Counted from the stretch's first letter, positions 36,478 to 54,000 are shown. The stretch: DNA of 64,000 nucleotides from Dioscorea cayenensis subsp. rotundata (GCF_009730915.1 NC_052490.1:32674625-32738624), one strand, 5' to 3'. Notes: a model not told the origin generated them from the sequence alone. A program made the numbers and translations.

Positions 36478-39072
36478 TTCTCATTAATGGTAATGAGAGC
36501 AACATCAAATTATCATGAAAACAAAAAAGGTGATGGATGAAGGTGAAGATGTAGAAATGAAATAATAAAACTAAAACCTTTTTTTTTTGTTGGTGGGGGT
36601 GGTGTGTGGGGTAGTGTTGTAAAGACCTTTACTTTTCTTGTTGCTTATTCTTGGTTGGTAGGTACCCTTCCTTGCCTTAATTTATTAGTGACAAAGGTAC
36701 CTAAATTGGTTGAGGTGGTGATGTGTTGTTCCTTTAAGTACCTGTCACTTTATTATATTTCATCTTTTTTTTTATTCTTCTCATAAGTTAGATGTGTAAA
36801 AATAATTTTCAAAAGATATCTATAAAGAACTATGTTTTTTTTATTCCAGGTGTTTTTGTTGTTGGGAGGATTAGAAACTCCATATATTTTTGGAGTTACA
36901 AAATTTTATTAAAAAACTTTATTTATTTAATGAGATTTAAAAAATTGATGTAAATGCAAATTTAATGGACATGTTTTTAAATATATCTCAGAAGACGTTG
37001 GAGATTTGAAGTACTAATGACGAGACATATGATTGTCACGAGAGTCATGAAAGTATCTATTTTAAATCATTTTGATATTTCTAAAAATTATTTTATTATT
37101 TATAGAAATATTTAAATTAATTTTATATTTTAATTCAAAACTTATAAAAATTTTAGAAAACAAATTTATTTTATAACTAAATTTTAACAATAACTGATAG
37201 TATACATTATATTTAATATAAATATTAAACATATAAAACAAATTAATGCATAAAAAAACATAATAATATATTAAATTAACTATATATATTGTTTATTTTA
37301 TAATTAACAAAAATATAATGGTATATTTTATAATTAATAAAATATGTAACTATATACCAAATACAAAATTTTATAATCCAATGCATTTAAAATATATTTA
37401 ATTAAATACTGGATTTAACACTTACACTGTATTCTCAAGAACAGCGAGTTATAAATACATTATAATATGAAATCCACTGTCTTTTTTTAACTATATTTAA
37501 TCAAATACCACCTAAGTATAATTTAAAGATTTGTATTTGATTTATTGTTAAAATTGGATGAAACTTAAACTCTCAGTATATTTAATAAAGATTTAAAAAT
37601 ACATGTCATATAGATTAATCCTTATGATTTATATGTCTGCAAATGAAGCAGTGGCGAAGTCATCTATGTTAACCAATTTTGAAATTTGCAGGTAATAATT
37701 AAATTGTTTATATCTTTATAACTATATGGTATTTTTTTTCTTTAATGAGTGAATTATTGTTTAATTCTTGGAGCTCATGCTACATATATAAATATTTATG
37801 GTCAATGAAAGGTGGTATGATATCAATATGATAAAAATAATAAAAAATTATTAATAGATTTTAAAGTCAAATTCATATTATTGATGTATCCACTGTAATT
37901 TTTTTAAAATAAAATGTGGACAAGTTATATATCGGGACATTCACAAATATGAAATTACTATTTTAAATACACTTATGTTTTCATCTTATATGAGTTGAAG
38001 TCCACACACATTTTCTAGACAGGACATGAACACTCTAATTATAAGATTTAGTGCCGATAGACCAACAAATCGGTGGCGTATATCCAGTATATTTGTACAA
38101 TAATCAGTAAAATTATTATTATTTTGTATTAATTATTTTTTTTTTTGTATTTCCAATATAGAATAAAGAGGGAAAATTGATAAATTTGTACTTGTGAACA
38201 TGACATAAACAAGAGACCAGGTGGTTGTAACGCTAGGGATGAGAAAGTGAAGGTGGAACAAAAGCCCAACGACTCCCACACATTCAGGAGATGTCATTAG
38301 CTCATAAATATTTGTTTATAATGAAGTTGATTATATAATAAGCATACTTTATTTATATGATTACCAGGAAAAAGACAAAGTTTTTACTCACAATTAAGTA
38401 TCTTATTTATCATTAATTTTTCATCAACATTTAAGTTAACATTTAATCTGGCCCCAAAAAAATGTAAAGAAAGATTAGTGCTAATAAATCTATTATGTTA
38501 ACTATTTCAATGATTGACAACCATGTAAGTTATATTAAGATGGTAATTATGATATAATAATAGCATAGTTGAATATTTTGAATTTCAATATATATATATA
38601 TACCTAATCTTACATTAAAAGATCAGACAAAGTTCATTGGCTATAAAAACATTAAAATTGAAAAAGAAAAAAGAAAAAGAAGAAAAAAGAGGCAAGTATA
38701 AATAGAACAATTTAGGCAAAAACACAGATGAAAAATATGCCTGAAGGAATACATTGCCAGCACTGCAGCATACTATACAATATAATCATCCTGCCAAACC
38801 ATGATTTTGAGGAGAAGAAATGTATCTTATATGTTACAAGATCAACAGATCAATTCCTTTATGAGTTTCATTCAGAATAAAATCAACAGGAGGCAATTTG
38901 AACATCCATCCTAACAGATCGTCGTTGTTTCTTAGATGTTATAGTTATAGCACTAAGAAATCAATTTCTTTGAGAATTTCATTCAGAATAACTTTGGTAT
39001 GAACATTCATCCTCACCAGTTCATCCAGCTTTAATCTTTGCATTACCTTTTAGAAGCAATTCAAAGGCTTGA
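34492..39072. other. Long AT-rich intergenic region
   Basis: About 4.6 kb of very AT-rich sequence between the EMF1-like promoter and the 3' end of RH35. It holds an (ATT)n tract (36447-36477), short TA repeats and a related pair of segments near 35135 and 35350. Both of these have TTTTCTTTTCTTTTC, a CCTCCATTT motif and a TCATAAGTCAAAACTT motif. I see no gene, RNA or intact transposon. Confidence 0.6.
36447..36477. repeat. (ATT)n microsatellite
   Basis: About ten tandem ATT units in intergenic DNA. Confidence 0.9.
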
Positions 39073-42290
<3,218 letters not shown>

Positions 42291-44218
42291 TTTTTCCGGC
42301 GGCGCGGCGGCGATGGAGAGAGTTTGGAGGAAGAGAAAGGTCTGAAGGGGACGACGATGATATAAATTGCGGAACTTGAGAAGGGTTTTATTCGATTAAA
42401 CCCTTGTAAGTTTTTAAAACGATTTCTTCTGCTTATAAATAAACCTCGATTTTATCTCTTATTAATTATTATGATTTAATGTTTATTTTTATTAATATTT
42501 ATTAAAAAAATTTCTGATGCTTGTTTTTATTGTAAATAATTTTTTTCTATAAAAAAATACAAACATATTAAAAAAATCATGATTTATTCATTTTATTTCA
42601 AAAAAAATAATAAATAAACATATTATAAAAATATCCTTTTATAATCAAACTCCATAACCAAAACCTTAGTGAAATGTTAATCAGGTTCCGCTCTAGTCAA
42701 TAGAATCTCTTTTCAATACTTTTCAATGCAAAGTTAGAAACTTAGATATTTGATATGTCTTTTTTATATTTTCACATTATTATTTAATTATGAAATAAGT
42801 CAATATCTATATGTGAACATCAATATATGTTAAAAATAAAAAATAAAAAATCTAGTGATAGACATAAGCAGGCACTACCACTACCAGTCGAATTAAAAAA
42901 AAAATTAATTAGTACTTCAATTTTTTAATATGTTTTAACCAATTTTTTTTTTTTTATTATTTAAAAAAATAAATCATATATATGAGATGATAAAAATTTT
43001 GTGTTTGCAAAAGATAAAAAAATAAGGATAAAGTTTGTTGCAATTATTTTAGAAGACAAAAAAATAATAATAAATTTTATTTTTTAAAGAACAAGATCAG
43101 TTCAAATAAAAGATAATAAAACTTTTAAGATTTTTTAAAAATAAAAAAATCCAAAAACATAACGCACAAATTTTATAAAAGTGAGTCTGTCTAATATTTA
43201 GATTAGATTTTAACGCATGGAAAGAATATTAATCAAATTTTAATCCTGGTCATTGAAAATATATATATGAGACGTGTGTTAAACATCTAACTTTATATTG
43301 AAAAGTATTGAAGGAAGATTGTACTGGACTGTAGCCGAATCTAATATTAATCCCATGGAGACAATTATATGATAATTATGATGAAATCGATGTCAATGTG
43401 ACATTCCAACTCACAAGTAATATAAATTAAATACGTAAATCTGATGCTCATATATATATATATATATATATATATAGATGTAAGTTGATTTTTTTAACCA
43501 TAGTTTTTTCTCTCTCTTCACTTTCTATGTACTCAGATCTTAACATATGGGTTAAAAAGTCTATCAGCTCTTAGTTGCATGGTAACGGATCATTGTTATT
43601 GTTGGTCAGGTACAACTGTTGTGTAATTAAGATTTTTTTAAACTATTTTTTTTTTTAAAAAAACAAAGGGCCTTTGATCTAATCCCTTACGCAAGGATTG
43701 ATTTACGAGATTTTCATTACTTTGGTTTGAAATGAGCCAAACACAATGATGCTCAAAAAAATCTTCCGGTATGAGAGTAGATTTATAGCCTAATCCATGT
43801 GTCAGCTGAGTAAAGGTGCACAAGTAAATTGTCATTGCCCCTATATGCATGCCTTTGATTATATATGCACACTATTACAAGAGTCATAAATCAAGCAAGG
43901 TTTGTATCAGCGGACATCTAGTTAGGGCGCTCCCATTATATGTACGGGATCCTAGGGATTTGAGGTTACGTTTAAGGATAATTGGTTGTCTTCTCCAAGT
44001 TTTTTTTATAGGCGACAAGTACTCTTTATATAAGAATTTATTAAAAGGATAGACATGTACAAAGATGCACTTAAGACAATGAATAGTATTTAACCTCCCC
44101 TCCTCCGCTAGTGTACAGTGCATAAAGAATACAGATACAAAACTGCCGAAAGAAGAATTCAAATATTTATCATCCTCCTTAGCACTTCTATATCACACCA
44201 TTGAACTATCCAATGGTT
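42291..44218. other. AT-rich intergenic region left of the assembly gap
   Basis: Short RH35 promoter, then AT-rich DNA with (AT)n at 43450-43476 and short homopolymers. A slightly GC-richer block at about 43900-43970 (GCGGACATCTAGTTAGGGCG...) resembles decayed dispersed repeat but cannot be assigned. No gene was recognised. Confidence 0.55.
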
Positions 44219-45218
44219 NNNNNNNNNNNNNNNNNNNNNNNNNNNNNNNNNNNNNNNNNNNNNNNNNNNNNNNNNNNNNNNNNNNNNNNNNNNNNNNNNN
44301 NNNNNNNNNNNNNNNNNNNNNNNNNNNNNNNNNNNNNNNNNNNNNNNNNNNNNNNNNNNNNNNNNNNNNNNNNNNNNNNNNNNNNNNNNNNNNNNNNNNN
44401 NNNNNNNNNNNNNNNNNNNNNNNNNNNNNNNNNNNNNNNNNNNNNNNNNNNNNNNNNNNNNNNNNNNNNNNNNNNNNNNNNNNNNNNNNNNNNNNNNNNN
44501 NNNNNNNNNNNNNNNNNNNNNNNNNNNNNNNNNNNNNNNNNNNNNNNNNNNNNNNNNNNNNNNNNNNNNNNNNNNNNNNNNNNNNNNNNNNNNNNNNNNN
44601 NNNNNNNNNNNNNNNNNNNNNNNNNNNNNNNNNNNNNNNNNNNNNNNNNNNNNNNNNNNNNNNNNNNNNNNNNNNNNNNNNNNNNNNNNNNNNNNNNNNN
44701 NNNNNNNNNNNNNNNNNNNNNNNNNNNNNNNNNNNNNNNNNNNNNNNNNNNNNNNNNNNNNNNNNNNNNNNNNNNNNNNNNNNNNNNNNNNNNNNNNNNN
44801 NNNNNNNNNNNNNNNNNNNNNNNNNNNNNNNNNNNNNNNNNNNNNNNNNNNNNNNNNNNNNNNNNNNNNNNNNNNNNNNNNNNNNNNNNNNNNNNNNNNN
44901 NNNNNNNNNNNNNNNNNNNNNNNNNNNNNNNNNNNNNNNNNNNNNNNNNNNNNNNNNNNNNNNNNNNNNNNNNNNNNNNNNNNNNNNNNNNNNNNNNNNN
45001 NNNNNNNNNNNNNNNNNNNNNNNNNNNNNNNNNNNNNNNNNNNNNNNNNNNNNNNNNNNNNNNNNNNNNNNNNNNNNNNNNNNNNNNNNNNNNNNNNNNN
45101 NNNNNNNNNNNNNNNNNNNNNNNNNNNNNNNNNNNNNNNNNNNNNNNNNNNNNNNNNNNNNNNNNNNNNNNNNNNNNNNNNNNNNNNNNNNNNNNNNNNN
45201 NNNNNNNNNNNNNNNNNN
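44219..45218. other. Assembly gap (1000 N)
   Basis: Exactly 1000 consecutive undetermined bases, a placeholder length for a scaffold join of unknown size. Open frames reported across it are artefacts. Confidence 1.
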
Positions 45219-45428
45219 TCATGGACTCATGGTGCTGAGCCTCTTCTTCAACCAAGGACCGACATTGTACTTGGCGCCATGGCTTTGGCTCCGGTTCTCC
45301 TGCTCGCGTGGGTCCCACCTATCACGTGCGCCCGTCCTCACTCGCACGTGTTTCTTCTCCGCGGGCTCCATGCTGGCCACTATTTAACCGCCCCCGCGAC
45401 AAAGAGAACCTGCATCCCTCGCCGGAAA

Positions 45429-48400
45429 ATGGAAACCGCCGCCTTACCCGCCGTCGAGCTCCGATCGGGGCTTCTCCAAGTCCTCCGTAGCCGGCGCTGC
45501 AATCCTGAAGGTCTCGCTCCTTCTCTGATTCATTTTTTGAGTGTTTACTAGCTCGTTTTGTGATGCTTCGTTTTCTGATGATCATTGAGCGATCGTGGGA
45601 ATTTCAAGTTGGGTTTGATGATGAGAGATTGTGAATGTTTTGAGTTTTGAAATTTGAGAGGATTATCGTGATTGGTATGCATCAAATTGAAAAAGACCTT
45701 GTTCGCTGACCACTGTGTTTCTTTGTGCTTTCATTGTTTTATGAGTGGCCTCTGTTTTTGTTTAATTTGTATTTCTATTGGGGGAAAAATCGTAATTATT
45801 TGATTTTCCTTTTTGAAATGAATCCCAAAAATGTCATCTTTTCTTTTGTTTTTATTGATTTTTATGGAGAACTTGCTATAAATTTTTTTGAATCAATTCA
45901 GTTTCTCTGACCGTGGAGCTTGGGAAGCCTGTGACTCATCCTATGTATCAGGGAAACACTATTTTAGGGCGCAGTGAGGTTAGAGTTTTTATTCTGATGC
46001 TATTTCTGGTGGTATGTTCAATAGAATGGCAATGAATCGCTTGCTATGTATTTTCAGGCAATGGAGGCGTGTCCAAAAGAGAACATACCTGACTTCAAGG
46101 AGAAATTGATAGAAGAAAACCTCTACTTGACTACTGAGGTTTGTTTTGGCTTTAATTAAAAAGCACCCGTTGTTCAAACTTTTTTAATTTTCTGATTATG
46201 GCTTTAGTTTTATGTATAATTGTTGCTAGTATTTATCTCACCACTGATGACCAAGTCTTCACAAATGCCAGCTTAGTCTTAGAACCCACCACATGTAGAC
46301 ATCTTCTTGTTTAACTTATTGTTTTGCATTAAATTATGCTTGCTCTTAGTTTATTTCTCCAATTTAATGAGGATAATCAATGTCTTAAGGGTGAAAGTGG
46401 TTTAAGTGGTTGGCCTGTTCCAATACCTAACTGATATTAGTGCTAAAAATATTTTTGTATTCTGCATGTGATTTGTTTGGTTGAAGTGTAGAAAATATTG
46501 CTTGAAATTTTGAATGACATAGTGGTAAATTGACTCATACTTGTCACCCTCGGATTTAAAGTTTGTCAAGAAAAATCCCGTAGTTTGTTTTCATCAAGGG
46601 CAAGTATGATTAAGCTATAAATTATTTGATTTGATGTTGTAGGAATAGAAAGACAAAGAAACAACCAAAAAAGTTCCACTGGTAAAGGTTTTTGTATTTT
46701 ACCTGCATGCATAGGAATGCATAATTTTGTCAATTGGCTAGCTGAGGTGAATGCATTTTTAACTGTTTTGATTTGATATCATACCAAAACTTCAATCATA
46801 GGAAGGGGAGCAAGGTCGTTTACCAGTTCTGATCCTGAGCTTGAGGGAAAGTCCGCGGAAACAAAGACCAGCCATTGTGTTCTTGCACAGCTCCTATAAA
46901 TGTAAGGAATGGCTGCGGCCATTGCTTGAGGTACATTGTTATACCTTGGCTAATCTTCTTGAAAACCTCAACAGAGATACAGGTCATGACCATTGTTTAC
47001 TGTTGTTCAGGCATATGCGTCAAGAGGATACATAGCTGTTGCCATTGATTCACGTTACCATGGTGAGCGGGCAAGCAGCACAAACACATACCTGGAGGTA
47101 AGCCAACACTCTGATGGAATTTGGCTTTTTTTTTTTTTGTTTTATTTTTTAATCATAATTGATTGCAATCTGTTAACTTGGTTTTGGAGTAGGCTCTAGT
47201 TTCAGCTTGGAAGAAAGGTGATACAATGCCTTTTATTTTTGACACGGTAAGATGTACATAAAAGGTTGAACAAATTTGTGTGTATTTTCATGCTATTCAG
47301 GTTATATATTGGGATGTACTTGCTGCTAGAGTGATGTAACTGAGTTGATGCTATTTGAGCAGGTATGGGACCTGATCAAATTAGGGGATTATTTAACGCA
47401 GCGGGAGGACATCGATCCTGCTAAGATTGGGATTACTGGTGAATCACTTGGAGGTTGGGTAACTATACAGTAAAAGCTACTAAAATTTAAGTGAGAAAAG
47501 CACGGAAATGTTTTTAAGCTCATATGGAAAATTGTTGATATAGGAATGCATGCATGGTTTGCTGCTGCAGTTGATAACCGTTATGCAGTGGTTGTCCCTA
47601 TAATTGGTGTTCAGGTGTGAAAGCTATTGTCTGTTAATTAGTTGCTGAAAGTGTTCAATTCATTGATTTATGATGGTATTGAGTAAAGCTAACTTTAACA
47701 CTATGCATTCTAGGGTTTCAAATGGGCAATCGATCACGACAAATGGCAGGCTCGAGTTGATAGCATAAAACTTGTCTTTGAAGGTTAGCAATAATGAAAA
47801 TGCTGTGTAATAGCTTTCTCAATGTTGCTTTTGTATATCTTGCTTCAACTTCTTTACTGATGGCAGAAGCACAGATTGATTTGGGCAAGAAAGAGATTGA
47901 TACAGAGGTGGTGAAGAAGGTTTGTGCTGTCCCTTCTTTGGATAAGAGTGCTTCCAAGTTCGAACTGCACTAATACTTGATGTTGAACCATAAATATTAA
48001 TTTCTTCTTATGTCATGATTTGTATTTCCAATTTCAGCTTACTGTTTCTTGTTTGCCATAGGTCTGGGATAGAATTGCTCCCGGTCTAGACTCACAATTT
48101 GATGCACCTTACTCAGTTCCTGCAATTGCTCCTCGTCCTCTCCTCATTGTGAATGGTATGTCTACTGCAATTTCTGAGACGGAATCTATATATATGACCA
48201 TATGTCCTTTTTCATAAGATATGCATGTGCATACATGCTGCTGTTGTATCAGAATTAACGTGCAGTCCTTGAGCAAGCATGCCATCACCAACATTACAGA
48301 AAAGAAACAATAGCACGAACCTGATTGACATAAGTCTTTTACATTTTTCTTGATAGGGATTGTGACTCAGTGATTATGAATTATTTGATCTTTCAAAGCT

Positions 48401-48898
48401 TTTCTTTGATAGTCATGTCTGACTTTTGATAACAGGCGCAGATGATCCACGGTGTCCTCTTGCTGGTTTAGAAACTCCTGTTGCTAGAGCAGTTGAGGCT
48501 TATAAAGATGCTGGTTGTCTAGAAAAATTTCAGGTGCAAACCAATTTCTTTCTATTTCCTTTCACTTTACACCACTCCAAAGTTTTTGAATGCTCTCAAT
48601 TTCATTCCATAACCGCTACCTCTGATTGCTTTGGAAATTTATAGTGCCAACAATTAATATACTAGTTCTGATTTCCAACTTTTTATTACAAATTCTTTTC
48701 CTTATCTCCCATTTCAGTTACAAGATGTACACAGACATGAACAAATAAAGTAATTTTGTGAGTCTGAGCACATATTGATGAAAAATAATGCATATATTTT
48801 CCAATATACAGCTGATAGCCGAGCCAGGAATTGGGCATCAGATGACAGCGTCGATGGTCAAGAATGCAAGTGATTGGTTTGACAAGTTCCTCAAGTGA
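45429..48898 (+). CDS. Alpha/beta hydrolase superfamily protein (prolyl-oligopeptidase/DLH-like)
   Basis: Thirteen exons: 45429-45510, 45902-45978, 46058-46138, 46802-46930, 47011-47097, 47193-47246, 47363-47453, 47544-47614, 47714-47783, 47867-47919, 48062-48155, 48436-48533 and 48812-48898, for 357 aa with all phases consistent. The serine hydrolase fold is visible. The strand-loop PAIVFLHSSYKCKEWLRPLL precedes the nucleophile elbow GITGESLGGMHAWFAA. The probable acid is Asp in LLIVNGADDPRCPL and the probable base is His in EPGIGHQMT. The substrate is unknown. The family occurs as single genes in plants, and no signal peptide is obvious. The start is the first ATG after a GC-rich leader. 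A GC-rich promoter begins right after the assembly gap. Confidence 0.9.
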
Positions 48899-51013
48899 CC
48901 TGAAATTTAGTCAATCATAAGTTTGGAAAGTTTGCTTTGTTGTTCACTTTGTTGTCTTTCTATATTTTATATGTTTGTGTTGATCATGTAATGCCAAACC
49001 TTGACACGCCATAGAATTTTAGCTATGGGATTATGAGAATGAGATGTATTTTATTTATATATTTCACTTGCTTTTTGTTATTATTAAGCAATACAGCTGA
49101 GCATAGTTTAGCTTTTTTACTAAACTGCTTAATTTTAGTCAGATTTTTAATCCCTTCTGAGTGCTCAATATAGTTCTGTTGATGAATGAAGGAAACACAT
49201 GCATGATTAACAATTTTGGGCTGTTTGTTTTATAAATATTTCTAAAGTTTTTACATCCTGCTTGTCTTTTTGTTTTGAAAAGAATATGTTTGTTTTAGTT
49301 ATTTTAGATTCAGAGCCCTAAGATAAAGAAACGATAGTCGGCATTCGTAAAAAAAAAAAAATTGTTTAGTTAGAATAGTTTTTTATAAACTTCTTCTAAA
49401 AATGCACAGGAACCTACTGCCGGCAATCAGCATATAAAGATTGAATCTATTAATCACTCGTAAGTTCAAGACACTTATGAAATGTTTTCATGAATTTCTC
49501 CTCACCTTCACCACATTCTCCATAAATTTTTAGAAACACTATGAAAATAATCGCTATGTATTGCCAACGATGCCTTAGCTTATTGACACTAAAATCTCTT
49601 TCACACGTGAAATACATAAAAATTTGTGCATGCCCCAAACACGTGATTTGTCCACCTTGTCGAGTTTGGTTGACATGGCATAAGTAGCTTCAAGCCATGT
49701 CTTAAGCAGCCATGTAAAACACTTCTTGTCAAACATGTAGTAGTATCAAGTATCAACCTGTCACAACATCACCAAAATGAGTGTAATCTGCTTTGCACAT
49801 TGCAGTTACCCACAAAACATTCCTCACACAAATTTCCCAATCTCAACAAGATCCTTCTCTGGCACATGATCCTTCTGCTTCCTATGCCACCAAAACAAAT
49901 GCAACTTCTCTGGATTAAAGCTGATGGTTGTGTGCTTTCTTGAATTCTGTCCCTCTTCACCTTCACCTCTGCAAAACATACACTTCTTGTTGTCTCACCA
50001 TGCTTGATATATGCACAACAATGACTTTATTGTAAATTTTCGATCACGACACAGCTGCTTTCATACACTGAAGCTCACTCGTTTGTTTATTTGTTTTTCT
50101 TCAAGATGAGCGAAAGGCAGAGACATGCACAAGTTTTGACGGAGCAAATTGGGGTAGAGTCCGCGAACACGTGGGTACTGAAATCACCTGCACGCAACCA
50201 CTGTTCACAGTCACAGAAATGTACTTTCACCCGTGATTCAAACTCTCACCTTTATTCTTCACTTGTAAAGAGTTTTAATAAAGACCCAACTTTCAATAGA
50301 CCACTTGGTAGTTGTTAAAGCTCACTCGCCCGGCATGCTCATTCTAATGCTGATAAGCTTCAACCTCTAACTCAAATATCATGCCTACAAAAGGCTCCAA
50401 GTCAAGTCCAATTATGAGCATCTAATTGTCACCAAATTTCATTGACATTCACTTCAGCATTGTCTTTCCTTATCATCAAAATCTAAGCTTGTCTCTTTAT
50501 CTACTTCAGTATCAGTAACACTAATCACACACAAATTATTCCATGCATCAGCAAAACACAACAAAGATACAAACTTTTAATCCAAAAAAATTGCAACTTT
50601 TTTTCTTATTCGGTTTTGAGAGCGATTACTAAATTAAGAAAACAAACTCTTTTTTCCAGAAATAATGCAAGAGATGAGCAGAGATTTCAGATAAAAATTC
50701 AGCAAAAGGTTTAGAAAAATCAAAGAAACATCAAATTATATGAAAATGAGAAGGCATTAATAGCAAGGCAAGAGAGGTTACCGGAGAGATGACCGGCATT
50801 GCACGTAGCCGGCGAAGTGAACTCCGGCGATGCAGACTTGAGGAGTAATTTACTTGCTAATCCCTTAATGTGTTTATTTTTTACTTTACAACCAGTCAAA
50901 AAGGAGTTTTATGTAATTTCAATAGCATAAGGGTTTAAATGCAAAAAACCGCTCAGAAATGAGAAAACCCCCAGAAAAAAAAACCCTCGCTATTCACACA
51001 AAGGAACACAAAA
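48899..51013. other. Intergenic region between the hydrolase and NFD6-like genes
   Basis: It contains the hydrolase 3' untranslated region, AT-rich spacer and a dispersed repeat copy (about 50135-50310). A GC-richer segment near 50785-50840 (CCGGAGAGATGACCGGCATTG) has no recognisable product. No additional gene is supported. Confidence 0.55.
50135..50310 (+). repeat. Dispersed non-coding repeat, copy 2
   Basis: It shares with the block at 61450-61590 an ordered set of motifs: GAGCAA near the start, CACGTGGG/CACATGTGGGCG, CCACTGTTCACA/TCACTACTCACA, GTGATTCAAACTCTCAC and AAGACCCAACTTTCAAT. The ATTCRAACTC and GACCCGACT-like boxes also match copy 1 near 16940-17020. Orientation is the same in all three. 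Confidence 0.55.
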
Positions 51014-54000
51014 ATGGCAGCTTTCCCTCGTCTTCTCCTCCGAGCTAGGGTTTCCATCGGGCCTTCTTCGCAAGCCCTAAATCAATGCAACAGAGCCATG
51101 CAATCGGAGGTGTTAACACCGAGCTCTCGCTTACTGATATCTCGCTCCAAGAGACGCATCATTCCCAGGTGAGACCTCAACACCTCTCTCTTCTCCATCT
51201 TTTTTTGTGGGTTCTTTGGTTGATTGGAGATCCATTGACGTGATTAGGTTACCCTTGGATTCGAGCTGTCTGGTATCGATGCAACCTCTGCACAATGCGA
51301 TCGCGTCGGCGCGGCTGAAGTCGGTCCTCGCTGCGGAGTCGCAGAGCTGGGGATTGGTTCCACAAGGTAATTTTTTTCTCTGTTATTTATTTATTTTTTG
51401 TTTCGAGAAAAATGTGATCTTTTAATTTAAAGTTTCTTTTTTTTTTCATTGAGCCTCATTGTAGGAATTTGTGGCATATATTTGTGAATTAGAACGAGAT
51501 GCTGCTTCTTAATGAATGCTTGGTTCTTCTCAGTTTTTCTGAATTATCTTCTTGTCATTATCTCTTTGATAAAAAATTTGAGCTTGGTTCTGTATCTTTG
51601 TTTTTGTTTTTGTTTTTGCTTTCTCTATCATCGTTTAAGATGAAATATGATGTGGCTAAAATTTAATTTCTACGCATCATCAAGTAATGCAGTCAAATGA
51701 ATACAAGCTACACATCGGCACATCAGTTGCATTGTCCTTGTTAAGTAGATTTAGCTTGAGTTCAGTTTATTGTTTCTTATTTGGTTGGTTAGTTTTGCTC
51801 GGATGGAGCTCTATATTTTTGTGTTAGAAGTTAAAATGGGTCTGTAATGATTGCAAATGAACTAAACCCGCTTTAGTCCCACATCGGCTATGAGATGGAC
51901 CCATTGTGTGCATATAAGTGGGGGGCAACCTTCCCTACTAGGCCGGTCTGTGGAGTTGTGGATCCCACCTTGTGTGTTGTGTGTGGGTTGGGTGAGGGGC
52001 TGACCAACGAAGGGTTCTGACCAGGCTGGCTGGCTTAGCGCTGGGGTCTGAGTGAAGTGTCGTTGAGTGAAGCGTACCTGCCCCACCATGCCATAGGGTT
52101 AGGGCTACCCCTACCCTATAGGCCGGTCTTTTGGGGTCCGCTCTTCCCTCCACTTGTGTGCATTATATTATAATCGTAATTTAGTAGTATAAAGAAGAAA
52201 GTGTTGTGTGAGAAGTTAGAGGATAAAGCAGAGGATAGAAGAAATAGTTAAGAGTAGTGATGAATAATAGAAGAGAATAAATAAGTAGTGTGAGTGGTTA
52301 GAATAAATAAATCGGTGAAGAGAAGAGTGTAATATAGAATAGATAAAGTAAAAGTGATAATGCAATAAGCGAGAGAGATGAGGTCAGAAGTCAGACAAGA
52401 AGAGTAATGTGTATAAAAAGTAAAGATGGATGAAAAAAAGAGAAGAGAGAAGATGTTGAAAAAAAAAAGATTGGACCAAAGTAGGAAGCTCTTCTTGATC
52501 CATCTCTACGTTTTATACACATTACTCTTCTTGTATGACTTCTGACCTCATCTCTCTCGCTTATTGCATTATCACTTTTACTTTATCTATTCTATTACAC
52601 TCTTCTCTTCACCGATTTATTTATTCTAATAACTCACACTACTTATTTATTCTCTTCTATTATTCATCACTACTCTTAACTATTTCTTCTATCCTCTGCT
52701 TTTTGCATTCATATCGCACAAGCACTTATCAAACTCCCCACACATCATAAGCTGACTGATGTTGCACCACCCAATTCATCCAAGAGTTCATCTACAGCTG
52801 GAATAAGGGAAAGCATCCTTCACTGTGATGGCATTCAAAGCCCTGTAATCTGTGCAAAAACGCCAAGAGCCTCCTTTTTCTTAACCAGTAGAACTGGTGA
52901 AGAAAAAGGGCTTGTACTGTGCTCAATTATGCCATCTGCTAACATTTTCTTTACTTGTGCTTCAATTTCTGTCTTTTGGCTATGAGGATAGCGATAGGGC
53001 TTCACCTTAACTGGTTGAGCATTTGGAAGTAATTCAATTTTGTGATTGAATTGGCGGGAAGGAGGAAGACCAGTTGGTATAGAGAACACCTCTTGATACT
53101 GTAATAACAAATCTCTCAAAGTATCAGGCATCTGTGTATAAATTTCCAAATTTGGAGTAGAATTCTGAAGTGAAGATATAACAGAATCTTTTGATTTAGT
53201 TTTCTGATCACCACCCAGATCAGTGATTGTGTAACATTCAGCAATGGCTTTAGTACTGCACAATCTATGAAATTGATTCAAAGAAGTTTGTTGAGGTACT
53301 GAAGAAACATCACCTTGCAACTTAATGAACTTCATATCAGAATGAAATTGGATTAGTCTAGTATTATAATCCACCATATGTGGCCCCAAAGTAGCCAACC
53401 AAGCAGCACCCAGAATTAGTTCAGCACCAGCAATAGGCAGCAAATAAACTGGGAAGTCAAGTTGATTACCTTGAATATTTACTGACAATTTCTCAATACA
53501 ACCCTCTACTTGTAATGCTGTGCCATTTCCCACCATGACTTTAATTGGGGATGTAGGCTGAATTTCCAAATGTAAGAATTTAGCAAGTCTCGGTTGGATG
53601 AAATTCTCATCACTACCCCCATCCAACAAGATTTTGATTGGATGCCCTTTGATGGTACCAGTAAATCTCAGCGTGCTCGAGAGGTTGGAAGAATTCATAG
53701 CATTAAGAGCTAGTTTGGCCGGTGCTTCTTCCTCTACTGGCTGAGAATTTTCCACTGCCACAATATCATCAGCTGTGTTTTCGTCCACTTCCACAATATC
53801 ATCTGGAGGATCTGTATCCCATTGCAGTAATAATAATTTCCGAGAAGCACATTTATGAGAGGGTGTGAATTTTTCATCACAGTTAAAACACAGTCCTTTA
53901 GTTTTCCATATTTGCATTTCCTCAAAACTGATCCTGCGAAAAGGCTGAGAATTGTTTGAGCTACTTGCCATATTAGAAGGTCCAGTAATAGCAGCAATTG

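Noticed and set aside
44201-45318. Long open frames on both strands
   Set aside because: They consist of undetermined bases in the 1000-N gap.
50218-50240. tRNA-like T-arm (ATTCAAACTC) suggesting a tRNA gene
   Set aside because: No acceptor stem or anticodon arm can be formed. The motif belongs to the dispersed repeat.
52535-52750. Short plus-strand open frame
   Set aside because: It lies in the right arm of the hairpin and is rich in Ser/Tyr/Ile from AT-rich repeat sequence, with no homology signal.
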